From: Gammaproteobacteria bacterium
GTDB taxonomy: Bacteria; Pseudomonadota; Gammaproteobacteria; Steroidobacterales; GCA-2729495
Direction: 5' to 3'
DNA: 64,000 nt
Assembly: GCA_024229935.1 (NCBI GenBank)
Contig: JAAERX010000051.1
Span: 124,001-188,000 of the forward strand
The stretch's first letter is position 1. Each line of letters opens with the position of its first letter. Below the pieces are notes generated by a model that was given only the letters and a program-made list of their open reading frames with translations, did no database searches and was not told where the DNA came from. This document shows, piece by piece, positions 35,308 to 44,406 of the stretch. A program made the position numbers and the translations under genes.

Positions 35308-37833
35308 TCAGGTATTTAAGTTCTTTATGCATTCACGTAATTGTATTGCTATTTCACGTCCATTTATAAAACGTTCATTGGGGTTTTTAGCCATAATCTT
35401 ATTTATGATGCTGTCTATGCATTTTGGTAAATCATTTCTTATTTCACTGGCTGGGCGATGTTTTTCATTCATGATTTTATCCATCAGTTTAGGGATGGAG
35501 TCAGCTCTGAAGGGTGCGGTGCCTGTAAGCAGCTGATACATAGTAACGCCAAGAGAATAGAGATCAGACTGCCCTGTTACACCGCAGGCAGATAGTTGCT
35601 CAGGCGACATATATGATGGAGTTCCAAGTATGATGCCAGTTTTTGTACGGCTGCTGTCAGTCAGGCGGGCAATACCAAAATCAGTAAGTTTAAGTGTGTC
35701 AGTGGCAGCGTGATACATCAGGTTGGCAGGTTTAATGTCACGATGAACAACATTTTGTCGATGTGCGTAGTCCAGTGCTTCGGCTGCCCGTGCAACCAAT
35801 TCCATCACTCGTTTAGGCGGCATCAGGTTATCTGGCTGAATGTGCTGTAAAAGGGATGTCCCTTTAAAGTATTCCATCGCCAGATAAGACACATCGTCGT
35901 CTTCACCGGCATCATATATAGCAATAATATTTGGGTGGTTCAGGCGTCCGGCTGATTCCGCCTCACGACGAAACTGTATTCTGGCGTCCTTTAACTGTGC
36001 TTCATCAAATTCTTTTGCAAGCGCTACTGTCTTTATAGCGACTTTGCGGTTGATTTTTGGGTCCCTGCCCAGATAAACCGTAGCCATTGCGCCGCGTCCA
36101 AGTATATGATCAATTTCATAGCGCCCAAGTTTTCTGCGATCTGTTGGTAGAGATACAGCACTGGCCTTTTGCTGGGCTGTCTTTTTCTTTTCTATTTTGG
36201 CGCCAGAGAGTTTATTTAGCATCTCACTGACATTTTTAAAGTTAGGGTCTATAGCGGCTATATGTGTAAGCACTCGTTCAGCACGCGCAAACTCTTTTGC
36301 CTTAATATGTGTTTGTGCGATGTCATACATCTTCCCCTTTGTTTCGTCTGTTGAAACTTGCTGACGTAATACTGAAAACTCAAGGTCAAGTGCACTTTGT
36401 TCACTGAAATTGTGTATAGGTTTTGCCTTTGGTCTGCTTTGAGCTGCTTTCGGCTTGGGTGGAGCTGCTTTTGGCCTGGATTTTGTTGCTCGTGTTTGTC
36501 GGAGTGTTGCCATATTCCAGATATGCATAGTCCAGACACTGACGGCAGAAAATATGGCGACAGTCGCAAATTGTGCCCAAATACCTTTAGATATAATTAT
36601 CCAGGCTTCAATGCCAATGATCAGTGTTGCTAGTATAAAGCCCATTAACGTAGCACCTATGGTGGGCATGGTGGGCACCCAGAGTAGAACCAGCACTAGA
36701 ATTGCCAGTAATAAGCCATTTTCAAGCAATGGCAGCCAGTCAGGGCGTATCAGATAGTCTTGTTCCAGAATATTTGACAGGCTGCTGGCTGACATTTCCA
36801 GCGGTGACATATGTGGGTTTATAGGAGTATTAATACCAGGCATTGCCGCATCACTGGACTCGCCAATAAGTATGATGCGGTCTTTAATGACAGAGGGGCT
36901 TAACTGATCTGATAAAACAGAACTAATGCTCTCGGTTCTGAATGCTGGTTGATTGGTTGTGGAGTTGTAATAACGGTTAAGTATCTGGAAATTTTTTCCG
37001 GTATGGATAATATTTCGGCCGAACACTAGTGTATTTTTGGCGGTAGCAAAAATACTTTGATTGTTAGTATTAAGTGCAGCTGCTGTGGCCAAAGCGAGTG
37101 AAGGTAGGTATACACCATTTGCGTTAATAAGTAGGTCGGTAGACCTTACTATGCCATCTGTGTCCGCCCAGAAATTACTAAAACCTATTGTGATGGCGGC
37201 TTTACAAACTGCTGCTGTTGGTACAGTTAGATAGCGTATCAGCCGGATTGTTTTAGCAGTATTAGTGGTGATGTCCTGAAAATTTATCTCATGTTTTTTG
37301 CAATTTTGTGGAGTGCTGTTTTCACCTGCAAAGTCTGTTGAGTAGGCTGTTAGTACAACATTACCGGAGTTTTTCAATTCGGCTATAAATTTTCCGCGTT
37401 GGTCATATTGATTACGGAATCCATCCAGTTGATTAGCCTGGCTGAGTTCAGGGCCTGGGGCGTATGAACGACGCGCTTGCTCTTGTAGTTTGGTGAGCGC
37501 ACGGATTTGTTTCTCATTGGGTACATCTGGCAGGTTCAGTGGCTGTGTGGCGACTATAAGTCTGGCGCCATGTTTGTTGAGGGTCTTAGTAATCTGGTTA
37601 AAATGATCATCATTCCAGATATTTTTTTGCATTTCTGTACGTGAATCGACCGTAAGCAGGAGGATTTGATCATTTGCTGTCTTATACTGGTATTGTTGGA
37701 AGTAGTCATAAACCAGATTCTCGAGTCCATTGAGTCGGCCAATCATTGCAATTGCCATTGCGATTAGAATGAGCGTAGCAGCAGGCCAGAGTCGACTGTT
37801 GTTAGTTTGTAGGTTGTAGGCTCGGGAATTCAT
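35308..37833 (-). CDS. CHASE2-domain receptor serine/threonine protein kinase
   Basis: An 841-residue membrane kinase. N-terminal transmembrane helix, an extracytoplasmic CHASE2 sensor domain (about 30-340), a cluster of transmembrane helices (about 370-450), a Lys/Pro/Ala-rich linker with KPKAA/RPKA repeats and a TPR-like helical part, then a Hanks-type kinase domain (about 570-835). The kinase has GRGAMATVYLG, the VAIK lysine, HRDIKPANLM, DFGIARL and SPEQ, so it should be active and of the RD type. CHASE2 binds unknown ligands. First gene of a three-gene operon with PP2C and FHA partners; no type VI secretion genes are nearby. Confidence 0.93.
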   Translation of the reverse strand: MNSRAYNLQTNNSRLWPAATLILIAMAIAMIGRLNGLENLVYDYFQQYQYKTANDQILLLTVDSRTEMQKNIWNDDHFNQITKTLNKHGARLIVATQPLNLPDVPNEKQIRALTKLQEQARRSYAPGPELSQANQLDGFRNQYDQRGKFIAELKNSGNVVLTAYSTDFAGENSTPQNCKKHEINFQDITTNTAKTIRLIRYLTVPTAAVCKAAITIGFSNFWADTDGIVRSTDLLINANGVYLPSLALATAAALNTNNQSIFATAKNTLVFGRNIIHTGKNFQILNRYYNSTTNQPAFRTESISSVLSDQLSPSVIKDRIILIGESSDAAMPGINTPINPHMSPLEMSASSLSNILEQDYLIRPDWLPLLENGLLLAILVLVLLWVPTMPTIGATLMGFILATLIIGIEAWIIISKGIWAQFATVAIFSAVSVWTMHIWNMATLRQTRATKSRPKAAPPKPKAAQSRPKAKPIHNFSEQSALDLEFSVLRQQVSTDETKGKMYDIAQTHIKAKEFARAERVLTHIAAIDPNFKNVSEMLNKLSGAKIEKKKTAQQKASAVSLPTDRRKLGRYEIDHILGRGAMATVYLGRDPKINRKVAIKTVALAKEFDEAQLKDARIQFRREAESAGRLNHPNIIAIYDAGEDDDVSYLAMEYFKGTSLLQHIQPDNLMPPKRVMELVARAAEALDYAHRQNVVHRDIKPANLMYHAATDTLKLTDFGIARLTDSSRTKTGIILGTPSYMSPEQLSACGVTGQSDLYSLGVTMYQLLTGTAPFRADSIPKLMDKIMNEKHRPASEIRNDLPKCIDSIINKIMAKNPNERFINGREIAIQLRECIKNLNT

Positions 37834-37968
37834 TACGATATGGTATAGATGGTATGTGCTTTTGGATGAGAACTAATTGGCGTTTTTCCCTTTAATTATG
37901 CGGGTTTCGGTATGTTTTGGCATGTATGCTGAGACAGTGGTCACAGTTTTGATTTCGGTTTCTCAAGC

Positions 37969-39318
37969 ATGAGTAGAGAAACTGTTTCCTATGTGTGTAG
38001 TGAGTGTGGTGGGCATACCCTCAAATGGCAGGGTCAGTGCCCATCCTGTGGTGCCTGGAATACGCTGGTTGTGGGTGTATCAGCACCAGTCAAGCATAGT
38101 GGTTATGCGGCTGAAATAAAGGGTTTACGGCTTGCTGATGTTGAGCATGCTGAGGTTGAACGCGCATCAACGGGCATAGCTGAATTTGACCGGGTTTTGG
38201 GTGGTGGTCTGGTTACAGGTTCAGTTGTGTTGATTGGTGGAGACCCGGGTATAGGTAAATCAACCTTATTATTGCAGGCTGCTGGTGGTCAACCGGAGGG
38301 GCGCTCGGTTTTGTATGTGACCGGTGAAGAGTCATTGCAGCAAATAGCAATGCGTGCCAAACGCCTGAAAGTTGATGTCGGCAATCTGAATGTGCTTGCT
38401 GAAACCTGTGTAGAGCATCTTATTCAGGTGGTGAATCGTGAGCCTGTTAATTGTGTTGTTGTTGATTCGATACAGACAATGTACAGCGAGGAAATTGCCT
38501 CAGCACCGGGTTCAGTTACTCAGTTACGTGAATCTGCTTCTCAACTTGTGCGGCTGGCAAAAACTACCGGCACTACTATTTTACTTGTGGGGCATGTAAC
38601 CAAAGAAGGGAATATAGCCGGACCACGAGTGCTTGAACATATGGTTGATGCAGTGCTGTATTTTGAAAGTGAATCAGACAGCAGGTTTCGTATTCTGCGC
38701 GCAATCAAAAATCGTTTTGGTGCAGCCAATGAGTTGGGTATCTTTGCGATGACTGAAACCGGGATGCGGGAGGTTAAGAATCCATCTGCTATCTTTCTGT
38801 CCCGTCATCCGGACCCTGTTGCCGGTAGTGTGGTGACTGTATCGCGAGAGGGTAGTCGACCATTGTTAATTGAAGTACAGGCACTGGCTGATCAGTCAGG
38901 GGCGGGGTCACCTCGACGGCTTGCACTTGGGCTTGATCAGAATCGAATATCAATGTTATTGGCAACCCTGAACAGGCATGCAGGTGTTTCAGCATATGAT
39001 CATGATGTATTTCTGAATGTTGTTGGTGGTGTGCGTATTTCAGAAACGTCTGCTGATCTTGCTGCACTACTGGCGGTGGTTTCCAGTCTTAGGGATAAGC
39101 CGGTCTCGCAGAGTACAGTTGTATTTGGGGAGGTTGGGCTTGCGGGAGAAATTCGGCCTGTTTCCTATGGCGAAGAACGGCTGCGTGAAGCAGTTAAACG
39201 CGGATTTGATTATGCGGTTGTGCCACGTGCCAACATGCCTAAGGAAGCGATTAAGGGTATCAAGCTGGTTGGTGTTGATTATTTGCGTGGTGCACTTGAG
39301 GCATTGGAACTTGCTTAG
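37969..39318 (+). CDS. radA: DNA repair protein RadA
   Basis: RecA-like ATPase that helps branch migration in recombination. N-terminal zinc finger CSECGGHTLKWQGQCPSCG, Walker A GGDPGIGKST, the RadA signature KNRFGAANELG, and a C-terminal Lon-like domain (DVFLNVVGGVRI..., VFGEVGLAGEIRPV). 449 residues. Divergent from the kinase operon, with 135 bases between them. Confidence 0.96.
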   Translation: MSRETVSYVCSECGGHTLKWQGQCPSCGAWNTLVVGVSAPVKHSGYAAEIKGLRLADVEHAEVERASTGIAEFDRVLGGGLVTGSVVLIGGDPGIGKSTLLLQAAGGQPEGRSVLYVTGEESLQQIAMRAKRLKVDVGNLNVLAETCVEHLIQVVNREPVNCVVVDSIQTMYSEEIASAPGSVTQLRESASQLVRLAKTTGTTILLVGHVTKEGNIAGPRVLEHMVDAVLYFESESDSRFRILRAIKNRFGAANELGIFAMTETGMREVKNPSAIFLSRHPDPVAGSVVTVSREGSRPLLIEVQALADQSGAGSPRRLALGLDQNRISMLLATLNRHAGVSAYDHDVFLNVVGGVRISETSADLAALLAVVSSLRDKPVSQSTVVFGEVGLAGEIRPVSYGEERLREAVKRGFDYAVVPRANMPKEAIKGIKLVGVDYLRGALEALELA

Positions 39319-39326
39319 TTGATTGC

Positions 39327-40610
39327 TCAGTCGGACAGGGCTGTTGGGTCCGGTGAGCGAATACGCACTAGATTGATTGCATTATCACTGGTTTGCAAAA
39401 TTTCTACATTGTAGTCTCCCAGTTGCAGGCCGGTACCGGTTTCTGGAATATCTTCCAGTTCTTCAAGAATCAGTCCGTTAATGGTTTTGGCCTCGTCTAT
39501 AGGCAGATGCCAATTCATCATACGGTTAAGTGAGCGTATATTGGCACTGGCATCTACCAGATAGCAGTGAGGGTTTTTTTCATCAGTCGTTACATCGGCA
39601 TGGGTAGGCCCTGTATCACTGGTAAATTCACCGACAATTTCTTTAAGTATGTCTTCAAGTGTCACAAGCCCCTGAATATCACCATACTCATCTACTATCA
39701 GAGCTGCGCGTTTCTTATTGTATTGAAACTGCATGAGTTGTCGATGCAATGATGTGCCTTCAGGGATAAAGTAGGGTTCATCCATCAGCTGTTGTAACTG
39801 AGCTGATTTAAAAGATGCCAGCCCCTCTGTGCGAATCAGGTGGCGCAAATCCAGTATGCCGGCAACATTATCAATGCTGTCTCTAAAGATGGGTAAGCGT
39901 GTGTATTGACTGTTACGGATAGTGCTCAAAATAGTGTCCCAGTCATCATCCAGGTTGATACCCTTGATTTCAATGTGGGGCACCATGACGTCATCGACAG
40001 TCATGTCTTCTAGTTCGAGTATGCCCTGTAACATACGATGTCTCTTGCGTGGTATTAATGTTCCGGACTCATCAACCAGAACACGTAATTCTTCAATAGT
40101 CAGGTTATCTTTATCTGCATTGTCAGGGTCAATACCAAACAGACGTAACAGAGCATTGGAAATAAGGTTAATTGACCAAATAAGTGGAAAAGCAACTTTT
40201 AGGATTGGGTAGTAAATATATGCAGCTGGAAAAGCCAGTTTTTCAGGGTGCAATGCTGCCAGCGTTTTTGGTGTGACTTCAGCAAAGATTAAGACAACCA
40301 GTGTAAATATGAAGGTTCCTGCTGCAGCTGCTGCAGGCCCACCAATACGCAAAGTCAGGTAGCTGACCAGAGCCGCTGCAGTAAAGTTGACTAGATTATT
40401 GCCAAATAGGATGAGCGTGATCAGCCGATCAGGCCGCTTCAGTAGTTTTTCTGCTAAACGAGCGCCACGATGCCCTGAGCGTGCCTTGTGCTTCAGCCGG
40501 TAGTGATTCAGCGCCATTAGCGCTGTTTCTGTGCCCGAGAAAAAAGCTGAAAAAATAAGTAGAAAAAATAAGATTCCAAATAGAAACCCTATGGGTATAT
40601 CGTCACTCAA
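39327..40610 (-). CDS. CNNM/CorC family membrane protein (DUF21 + CBS pair + CorC_HlyC)
   Basis: 427 residues. The N-terminal DUF21 domain has about four transmembrane helices (FGILFFLLIFSAFFSGTETALMAL begins it), then a CBS pair (DVMVPHIEIKGINL, YTRLPIFRDSIDNVAGILDLRHLI, AALIVDEYGDIQGLVTLEDILKEIVGEF) and a C-terminal CorC_HlyC domain. Resembles E. coli YfjD (CorB). The family is linked to Mg2+/Co2+ transport or efflux. In several gammaproteobacteria, as here, the gene lies next to ffh on the opposite strand. Confidence 0.9.
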   Translation of the reverse strand: MSDDIPIGFLFGILFFLLIFSAFFSGTETALMALNHYRLKHKARSGHRGARLAEKLLKRPDRLITLILFGNNLVNFTAAALVSYLTLRIGGPAAAAAGTFIFTLVVLIFAEVTPKTLAALHPEKLAFPAAYIYYPILKVAFPLIWSINLISNALLRLFGIDPDNADKDNLTIEELRVLVDESGTLIPRKRHRMLQGILELEDMTVDDVMVPHIEIKGINLDDDWDTILSTIRNSQYTRLPIFRDSIDNVAGILDLRHLIRTEGLASFKSAQLQQLMDEPYFIPEGTSLHRQLMQFQYNKKRAALIVDEYGDIQGLVTLEDILKEIVGEFTSDTGPTHADVTTDEKNPHCYLVDASANIRSLNRMMNWHLPIDEAKTINGLILEELEDIPETGTGLQLGDYNVEILQTSDNAINLVRIRSPDPTALSD

Positions 40611-40789
40611 GAGAGTGAAACTCCTATGTTGCTGAACACATGATTATGTTGGCTAAGATGGGGGCATTCTGTCAAGGTTCAATGTTGCGTATCTGTACTG
40701 TTTAGAAAGCTTTTTTGGTGTGGCGATCAGGGTACAATGGCCACCAGCCTATATATGACATGAGATTGATAGCTATTTAAGGACTTTAG

Positions 40790-42154
40790 ATGTTTGGTGG
40801 ATTAAGTGCTCGTTTACGGCAGGTTTCTGACAAAGTTCGGGGCCGTGGGCGGCTGACTGAGGGAAATATCAAGGAAGCGGTGCGTGATGTGCGCATGGCA
40901 TTGCTTGAGGCTGATGTTGCTTTACCGGTAGTCAAGGGCTTTGTTGCGCGAGTAAAGCAACGAGCTATAGGTAGTGAAGTTTTACGCAGCCTGAGTCCTG
41001 GCCAGGTTTTTATAAAAATTCTGAACCAGGAGTTGACCCGTGCGTTGGGTGGAGAGTCTGCCGAGTTGCAGTTACGTCAGCAGCCACCGGTTATTATTTT
41101 GCTGGCTGGTTTGCAGGGTGCTGGTAAAACAACGACAGCAGCAAAATTGGCTGCGTATTTAAAAGGTAAGCCGGGTAAACACCCCATGCTGGTTAGCCTG
41201 GATACACGCCGCCCGGCAGCTATGTTGCAGCTTCAGCAATTGGCAGAGCGCGTTGATGTGCCGTTTGTGCCATTCAATGAGGGTGATGCACCACTTGAAA
41301 TTGCAATCAGAGCAATTGCTGAAGCACGTAAAAAACTGGTTGATGTCGTTATTCTCGATACAGCAGGTCGTACGCGACTTGAAGATGACTTGTTACAGGA
41401 GCTTAAACAACTGCATGCTGAGGTCAGTCCTGCAGAAACTTTATTTGTGGTGGATAGCATGGCCGGACAGGATGCAGTCCATGCTGCACAAGCATTTGGT
41501 GATGCGCTGCCACTGACGGGCGTCATTCTTACGAAAACAGATGGTGATGCACGTGGAGGTGCAGCGCTGTCTGTAAAGACAGTAACTGGAAAGCCCATCA
41601 AATTTATCGGTACTGGTGAGGATATAAGTGGCTTTGAAATGTTTCATCCGGAACGGATGGCGCAACGAATCCTGGGTATGGGTGATGTGCTTAGTCTTGT
41701 CGAAGAGGTTGAGCAGAAAGTTGATAGTGAGCAAGCCGCGCGACTGGTTGGGAAGATGCGTAAAGGTAAGGGATTCGATCTTGCTGATATGCGTGATCAG
41801 TTGAGTCAGATGCTGAATATGGGTGATATGAAGGGCTTGTTTGAAAAACTGCCATTGCCGGGAAATATGAACCCGGATGCACTGGCAAAAGGTATTGATA
41901 CAAAAATGCTCAAACGCCAGGTTGCTATTATTAATTCTATGACGTTATCAGAGCGACAGTTTCCAAAAACTATTAATGGCTCCCGAAAAAAACGAATCGC
42001 ATCCGGTGCTGGTTTGCAGGTTCAGGATGTAAATCGACTGTTGAAACAGCATGTACATATGCAAAAAACCATGAAAAAAATGGGTAAGGGGGGAATGCAG
42101 CAGATGATGCAGAGTCTGGGGCAAGGTGGAGGCGGCCAGTTCCCACCACGATAA
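40790..42154 (+). CDS. ffh: Signal recognition particle protein Ffh
   Basis: Targets nascent membrane proteins to FtsY/SecYEG together with 4.5S RNA. N domain, GTPase G domain with GLQGAGKTTTAAKLA, DTRRPAAMLQL, DTAGRTRLE and TKTDGDARGGAALS, and a methionine-rich M domain ending in Gly/Met-rich sequence (KKMGKGGMQQMMQSLGQ). 454 residues. Followed by the rpsP operon, as in many gammaproteobacteria. Confidence 0.97.
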   Translation: MFGGLSARLRQVSDKVRGRGRLTEGNIKEAVRDVRMALLEADVALPVVKGFVARVKQRAIGSEVLRSLSPGQVFIKILNQELTRALGGESAELQLRQQPPVIILLAGLQGAGKTTTAAKLAAYLKGKPGKHPMLVSLDTRRPAAMLQLQQLAERVDVPFVPFNEGDAPLEIAIRAIAEARKKLVDVVILDTAGRTRLEDDLLQELKQLHAEVSPAETLFVVDSMAGQDAVHAAQAFGDALPLTGVILTKTDGDARGGAALSVKTVTGKPIKFIGTGEDISGFEMFHPERMAQRILGMGDVLSLVEEVEQKVDSEQAARLVGKMRKGKGFDLADMRDQLSQMLNMGDMKGLFEKLPLPGNMNPDALAKGIDTKMLKRQVAIINSMTLSERQFPKTINGSRKKRIASGAGLQVQDVNRLLKQHVHMQKTMKKMGKGGMQQMMQSLGQGGGGQFPPR

Positions 42155-42251
42155 TGCGCTGCAATATTTATTTTTTTACTGATTTTTAGGTGGATTTTGA
42201 AAAATAGTGCGCTTCTGGGGCGTATTTCTTGTAAAACAAGCCTCTGCCGGG

Positions 42252-42279
42252 TTCACATCGCCTGAAAATCCAGTAAAAT
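42252..42279 (+). promoter_or_regulatory. Probable promoter of the rpsP-rimM-trmD-rplS operon
   Basis: TTCACA and TAAAAT are 16 bases apart and followed by a C-rich stretch (CCCCACC). The predicted start (about 42286) lies just before the strong hairpin at 42293, so the leader would open with that hairpin. Confidence 0.5.
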
Positions 42280-42292
42280 CCCCACCTTAAGA

Positions 42293-42324
42293 AACGGCGG
42301 AACTTTGGTTCCGCCGTTGTTTTG
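42293..42324 (+). terminator. Strong hairpin with T-rich tail upstream of rpsP (terminator or attenuator)
   Basis: AACGGCGGAAC and GTTCCGCCGTT are perfectly complementary over 11 bp with a TTTG loop, followed by GTTTTG. It can end transcription from ffh; because a promoter appears to lie before it, it may also act as an attenuator for the ribosomal operon. Confidence 0.8.
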
Positions 42325-42377
42325 TCGTACATCGGTAACGGCATTTTATGCATGATTAATTTGGAGCAGGACTCAAG

Positions 42378-42647
42378 ATGGTAAGCATTCGTTTATCCAG
42401 GGGCGGCGCTAAAAAGCGGCCGTTCTATCACATTGTTGTGACGGATCAGAGAAATCGTCGCGACGGTCGTTATATTGAACGCCTGGGTTATTTCAATCCG
42501 ATTGCTGCTGATGGTAAAGATCAGATTCGTGTTGATTTGCCACGTGTTGATTACTGGATCAGTCAGGGCGCACAAGCGTCTGACCGAGTCAGTGGTTTGT
42601 TAAAAGGTTATCGCAAGCAGGCAGCAACGCCTGCTGCTGAAGCCTGA
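42378..42647 (+). CDS. rpsP: 30S ribosomal protein S16
   Basis: 89 residues with [30 protein letters not shown]-type sequence ([19 protein letters not shown]) and [14 protein letters not shown]. First gene of the rpsP-rimM-trmD-rplS operon. GGAGCAGGA precedes the ATG. Confidence 0.97.
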   Translation: MVSIRLSRGGAKKRPFYHIVVTDQRNRRDGRYIERLGYFNPIAADGKDQIRVDLPRVDYWISQGAQASDRVSGLLKGYRKQAATPAAEA

Positions 42648-42697
42648 GTCAGCTTAAGAAGATGCTGCGTTTTATAATGTAGTGTCGTTCAGTTGGA

Positions 42698-43216
42698 ATG
42701 GACGAAAATAAGTCCGCAATGTTGGTTGGCGGTATTTCCGGTGCTTTTGGTGTTAGAGGCTGGTTAAAAGTCAGCTCATATACCGACCCCCCGGAGAATA
42801 TTTTAAAGTATTCCCCCTGGCAATTATGTATGGCTGGTGACGGACGCCCGTCACGCACTATGCAACTGGTTCAGGGCAAACTGCATGGCAAGGGTTTGGT
42901 CGTGCAGCTGGAAGGAATAGAAGATCGTGATGAGGCTGAGAAGCTTAGAGGTTTGGAAATCCGCATTGAGCGTCAGCGGGTACCGGAGCTGGATAGCGGT
43001 CATTACTACTGGGCAGACCTTGAAGGTCTGCAAGTAATAAATAGTAGTGGAGTTGTATTGGGTCAGGTTGATCATCTGCTTGATACGGGTTCAAACGATG
43101 TACTGGTGGTAAGTGGCAAAGTTCGTCACCTTATACCATTCATATACGATGATACGGTACTTAGTGTTGATCTGGAGGCTGGTTGTATTCAGGTTGACTG
43201 GGAAGTCAATGATTGA
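42698..43216 (+). CDS. rimM: Ribosome maturation factor RimM
   Basis: Assists assembly of the 30S head together with S19. 172 residues with VGGISGAFGVRGWLKVSSYTD, RDEAEKLRGLEI and the PRC barrel (YYWADLEGLQVIN, DVLVV, LIPFIYDDTVLSVD). Starts 50 bases after rpsP. Confidence 0.95.
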   Translation: MDENKSAMLVGGISGAFGVRGWLKVSSYTDPPENILKYSPWQLCMAGDGRPSRTMQLVQGKLHGKGLVVQLEGIEDRDEAEKLRGLEIRIERQRVPELDSGHYYWADLEGLQVINSSGVVLGQVDHLLDTGSNDVLVVSGKVRHLIPFIYDDTVLSVDLEAGCIQVDWEVND

Positions 43217-43232
43217 AGATGGGGAGTAGCTG

Positions 43233-43967
43233 ATGCATATCAATGTGGTCAGTCTGTTCCCTGACCTTATCCGTGATGCTGCGGCATATGGTGTAGGTGG
43301 TAGGGCATTAAAACGTAAGTTGGTTCAACTGGATTGTACTAATCCGCGAGATTTTACGGATGATGCTTACCAGACAGTAGATGACCGTCCTTATGGTGGA
43401 GGTCCCGGCATGGTGCTCAAAGTTGAGCCTATGGCCAGTGCAATTTGTGCTGCCCGGGGAGCAATGCCGGAAGGTAGTCGGGTAGTTTTCCTGAATCCGC
43501 AGGGTAGGGTATTTAATCAGGATATCGCTCAAAAAATGAGTGAACTGCCAGGACTGGTATTGGTTGCCGGTCGCTATGAAGGTTTTGATGAGCGATTGTT
43601 GGACCGTTATGCTGATGATGAGTTATCACTGGGTGATTATGTGCTTAGTGGTGGTGAGATGGCAGCGCTGGTTGTGATGGATGCAGTAGTACGATTGTTA
43701 CCGGGCGTGCTTGGTAGTGAAGATTCAATAGAGCAGGAGTCCTTTATGGACGGGTTGTTGGATTACGCACACTACACTCGACCGGAAGAAGTTGATGGTA
43801 TGCAGGTGCCTGAAGTATTGCTTGGAGGTAATCATGCAGTAATCAGACGGTGGCGTTTGAAACAGGCATTAGGCAGAACCTGGTTGCGACGTCCGGAGTT
43901 ACTGGCTGGGCGAGAGCTGACGCCAGAAGAGCAGGAATTATTGAATGAATTTATTGCGGAACAGTGA
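43233..43967 (+). CDS. trmD: tRNA (guanine-N1)-methyltransferase TrmD
   Basis: SPOUT methylase that makes m1G37 and prevents frameshifting. Motifs DRPYGGGPGMVLKVEP, NPQGRVFNQDIAQ, AGRYEGFDERL, LSLGDYVLSGGEMAALV, and YTRPEEVDGMQVPEVL. 244 residues. Follows rimM by 16 bases. Confidence 0.97.
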   Translation: MHINVVSLFPDLIRDAAAYGVGGRALKRKLVQLDCTNPRDFTDDAYQTVDDRPYGGGPGMVLKVEPMASAICAARGAMPEGSRVVFLNPQGRVFNQDIAQKMSELPGLVLVAGRYEGFDERLLDRYADDELSLGDYVLSGGEMAALVVMDAVVRLLPGVLGSEDSIEQESFMDGLLDYAHYTRPEEVDGMQVPEVLLGGNHAVIRRWRLKQALGRTWLRRPELLAGRELTPEEQELLNEFIAEQ

Positions 43968-44044
43968 TGTTTAGCTGATAGGGAAAATAACGGGTTGAAT
44001 AGTTGTGATGGAACATCCGTCACGAAATGATAGGTGATAGAAAG

Positions 44045-44389
44045 ATGAGCAATATAATCCAGGAACTTGAACAGGAACAAATGGGCAAAGAACTGCCTGA
44101 ATTTGGTCCTGGTGATACAGTCGTTGTGCAGGTCAGAGTTCGTGAGGGTGAACGTGAACGTTTGCAAGCATATGAGGGTGTGGTTATAGCGAAACGTAAC
44201 CGCGGACTTAATTCAGCATTTACCGTGCGCAAGATATCGCATGGAGAAGGCGTTGAACGAGTTTTTCAGACATACAGCTCTGCAGTAGCAGGTATAGAAG
44301 TGAAACGACGTGGTGATGTGCGGCGTGCCAAGCTCTATTATTTGCGTGAGCGCAGCGGTAAATCAGCTCGTATTAAAGAAAAAATCTAA
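44045..44389 (+). CDS. rplS: 50S ribosomal protein L19
   Basis: 114 residues from ATG 44045 ([13 protein letters not shown], the conserved N-terminus); the track start at 44027 adds six residues not seen in the family. Includes [37 protein letters not shown] and [20 protein letters not shown]. Last gene of the trmD operon, 18 bases before the TatT lipoprotein gene. Confidence 0.97.
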   Translation: MSNIIQELEQEQMGKELPEFGPGDTVVVQVRVREGERERLQAYEGVVIAKRNRGLNSAFTVRKISHGEGVERVFQTYSSAVAGIEVKRRGDVRRAKLYYLRERSGKSARIKEKI

Positions 44390-44406
44390 ATTCTGGCAGC
44401 CATGCC

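Noticed and set aside
33742-37833. Type VI secretion cluster
   Set aside because: Only kinase, phosphatase and FHA genes are present; the flanks are alr and radA, with no tss or hcp/vgrG genes.
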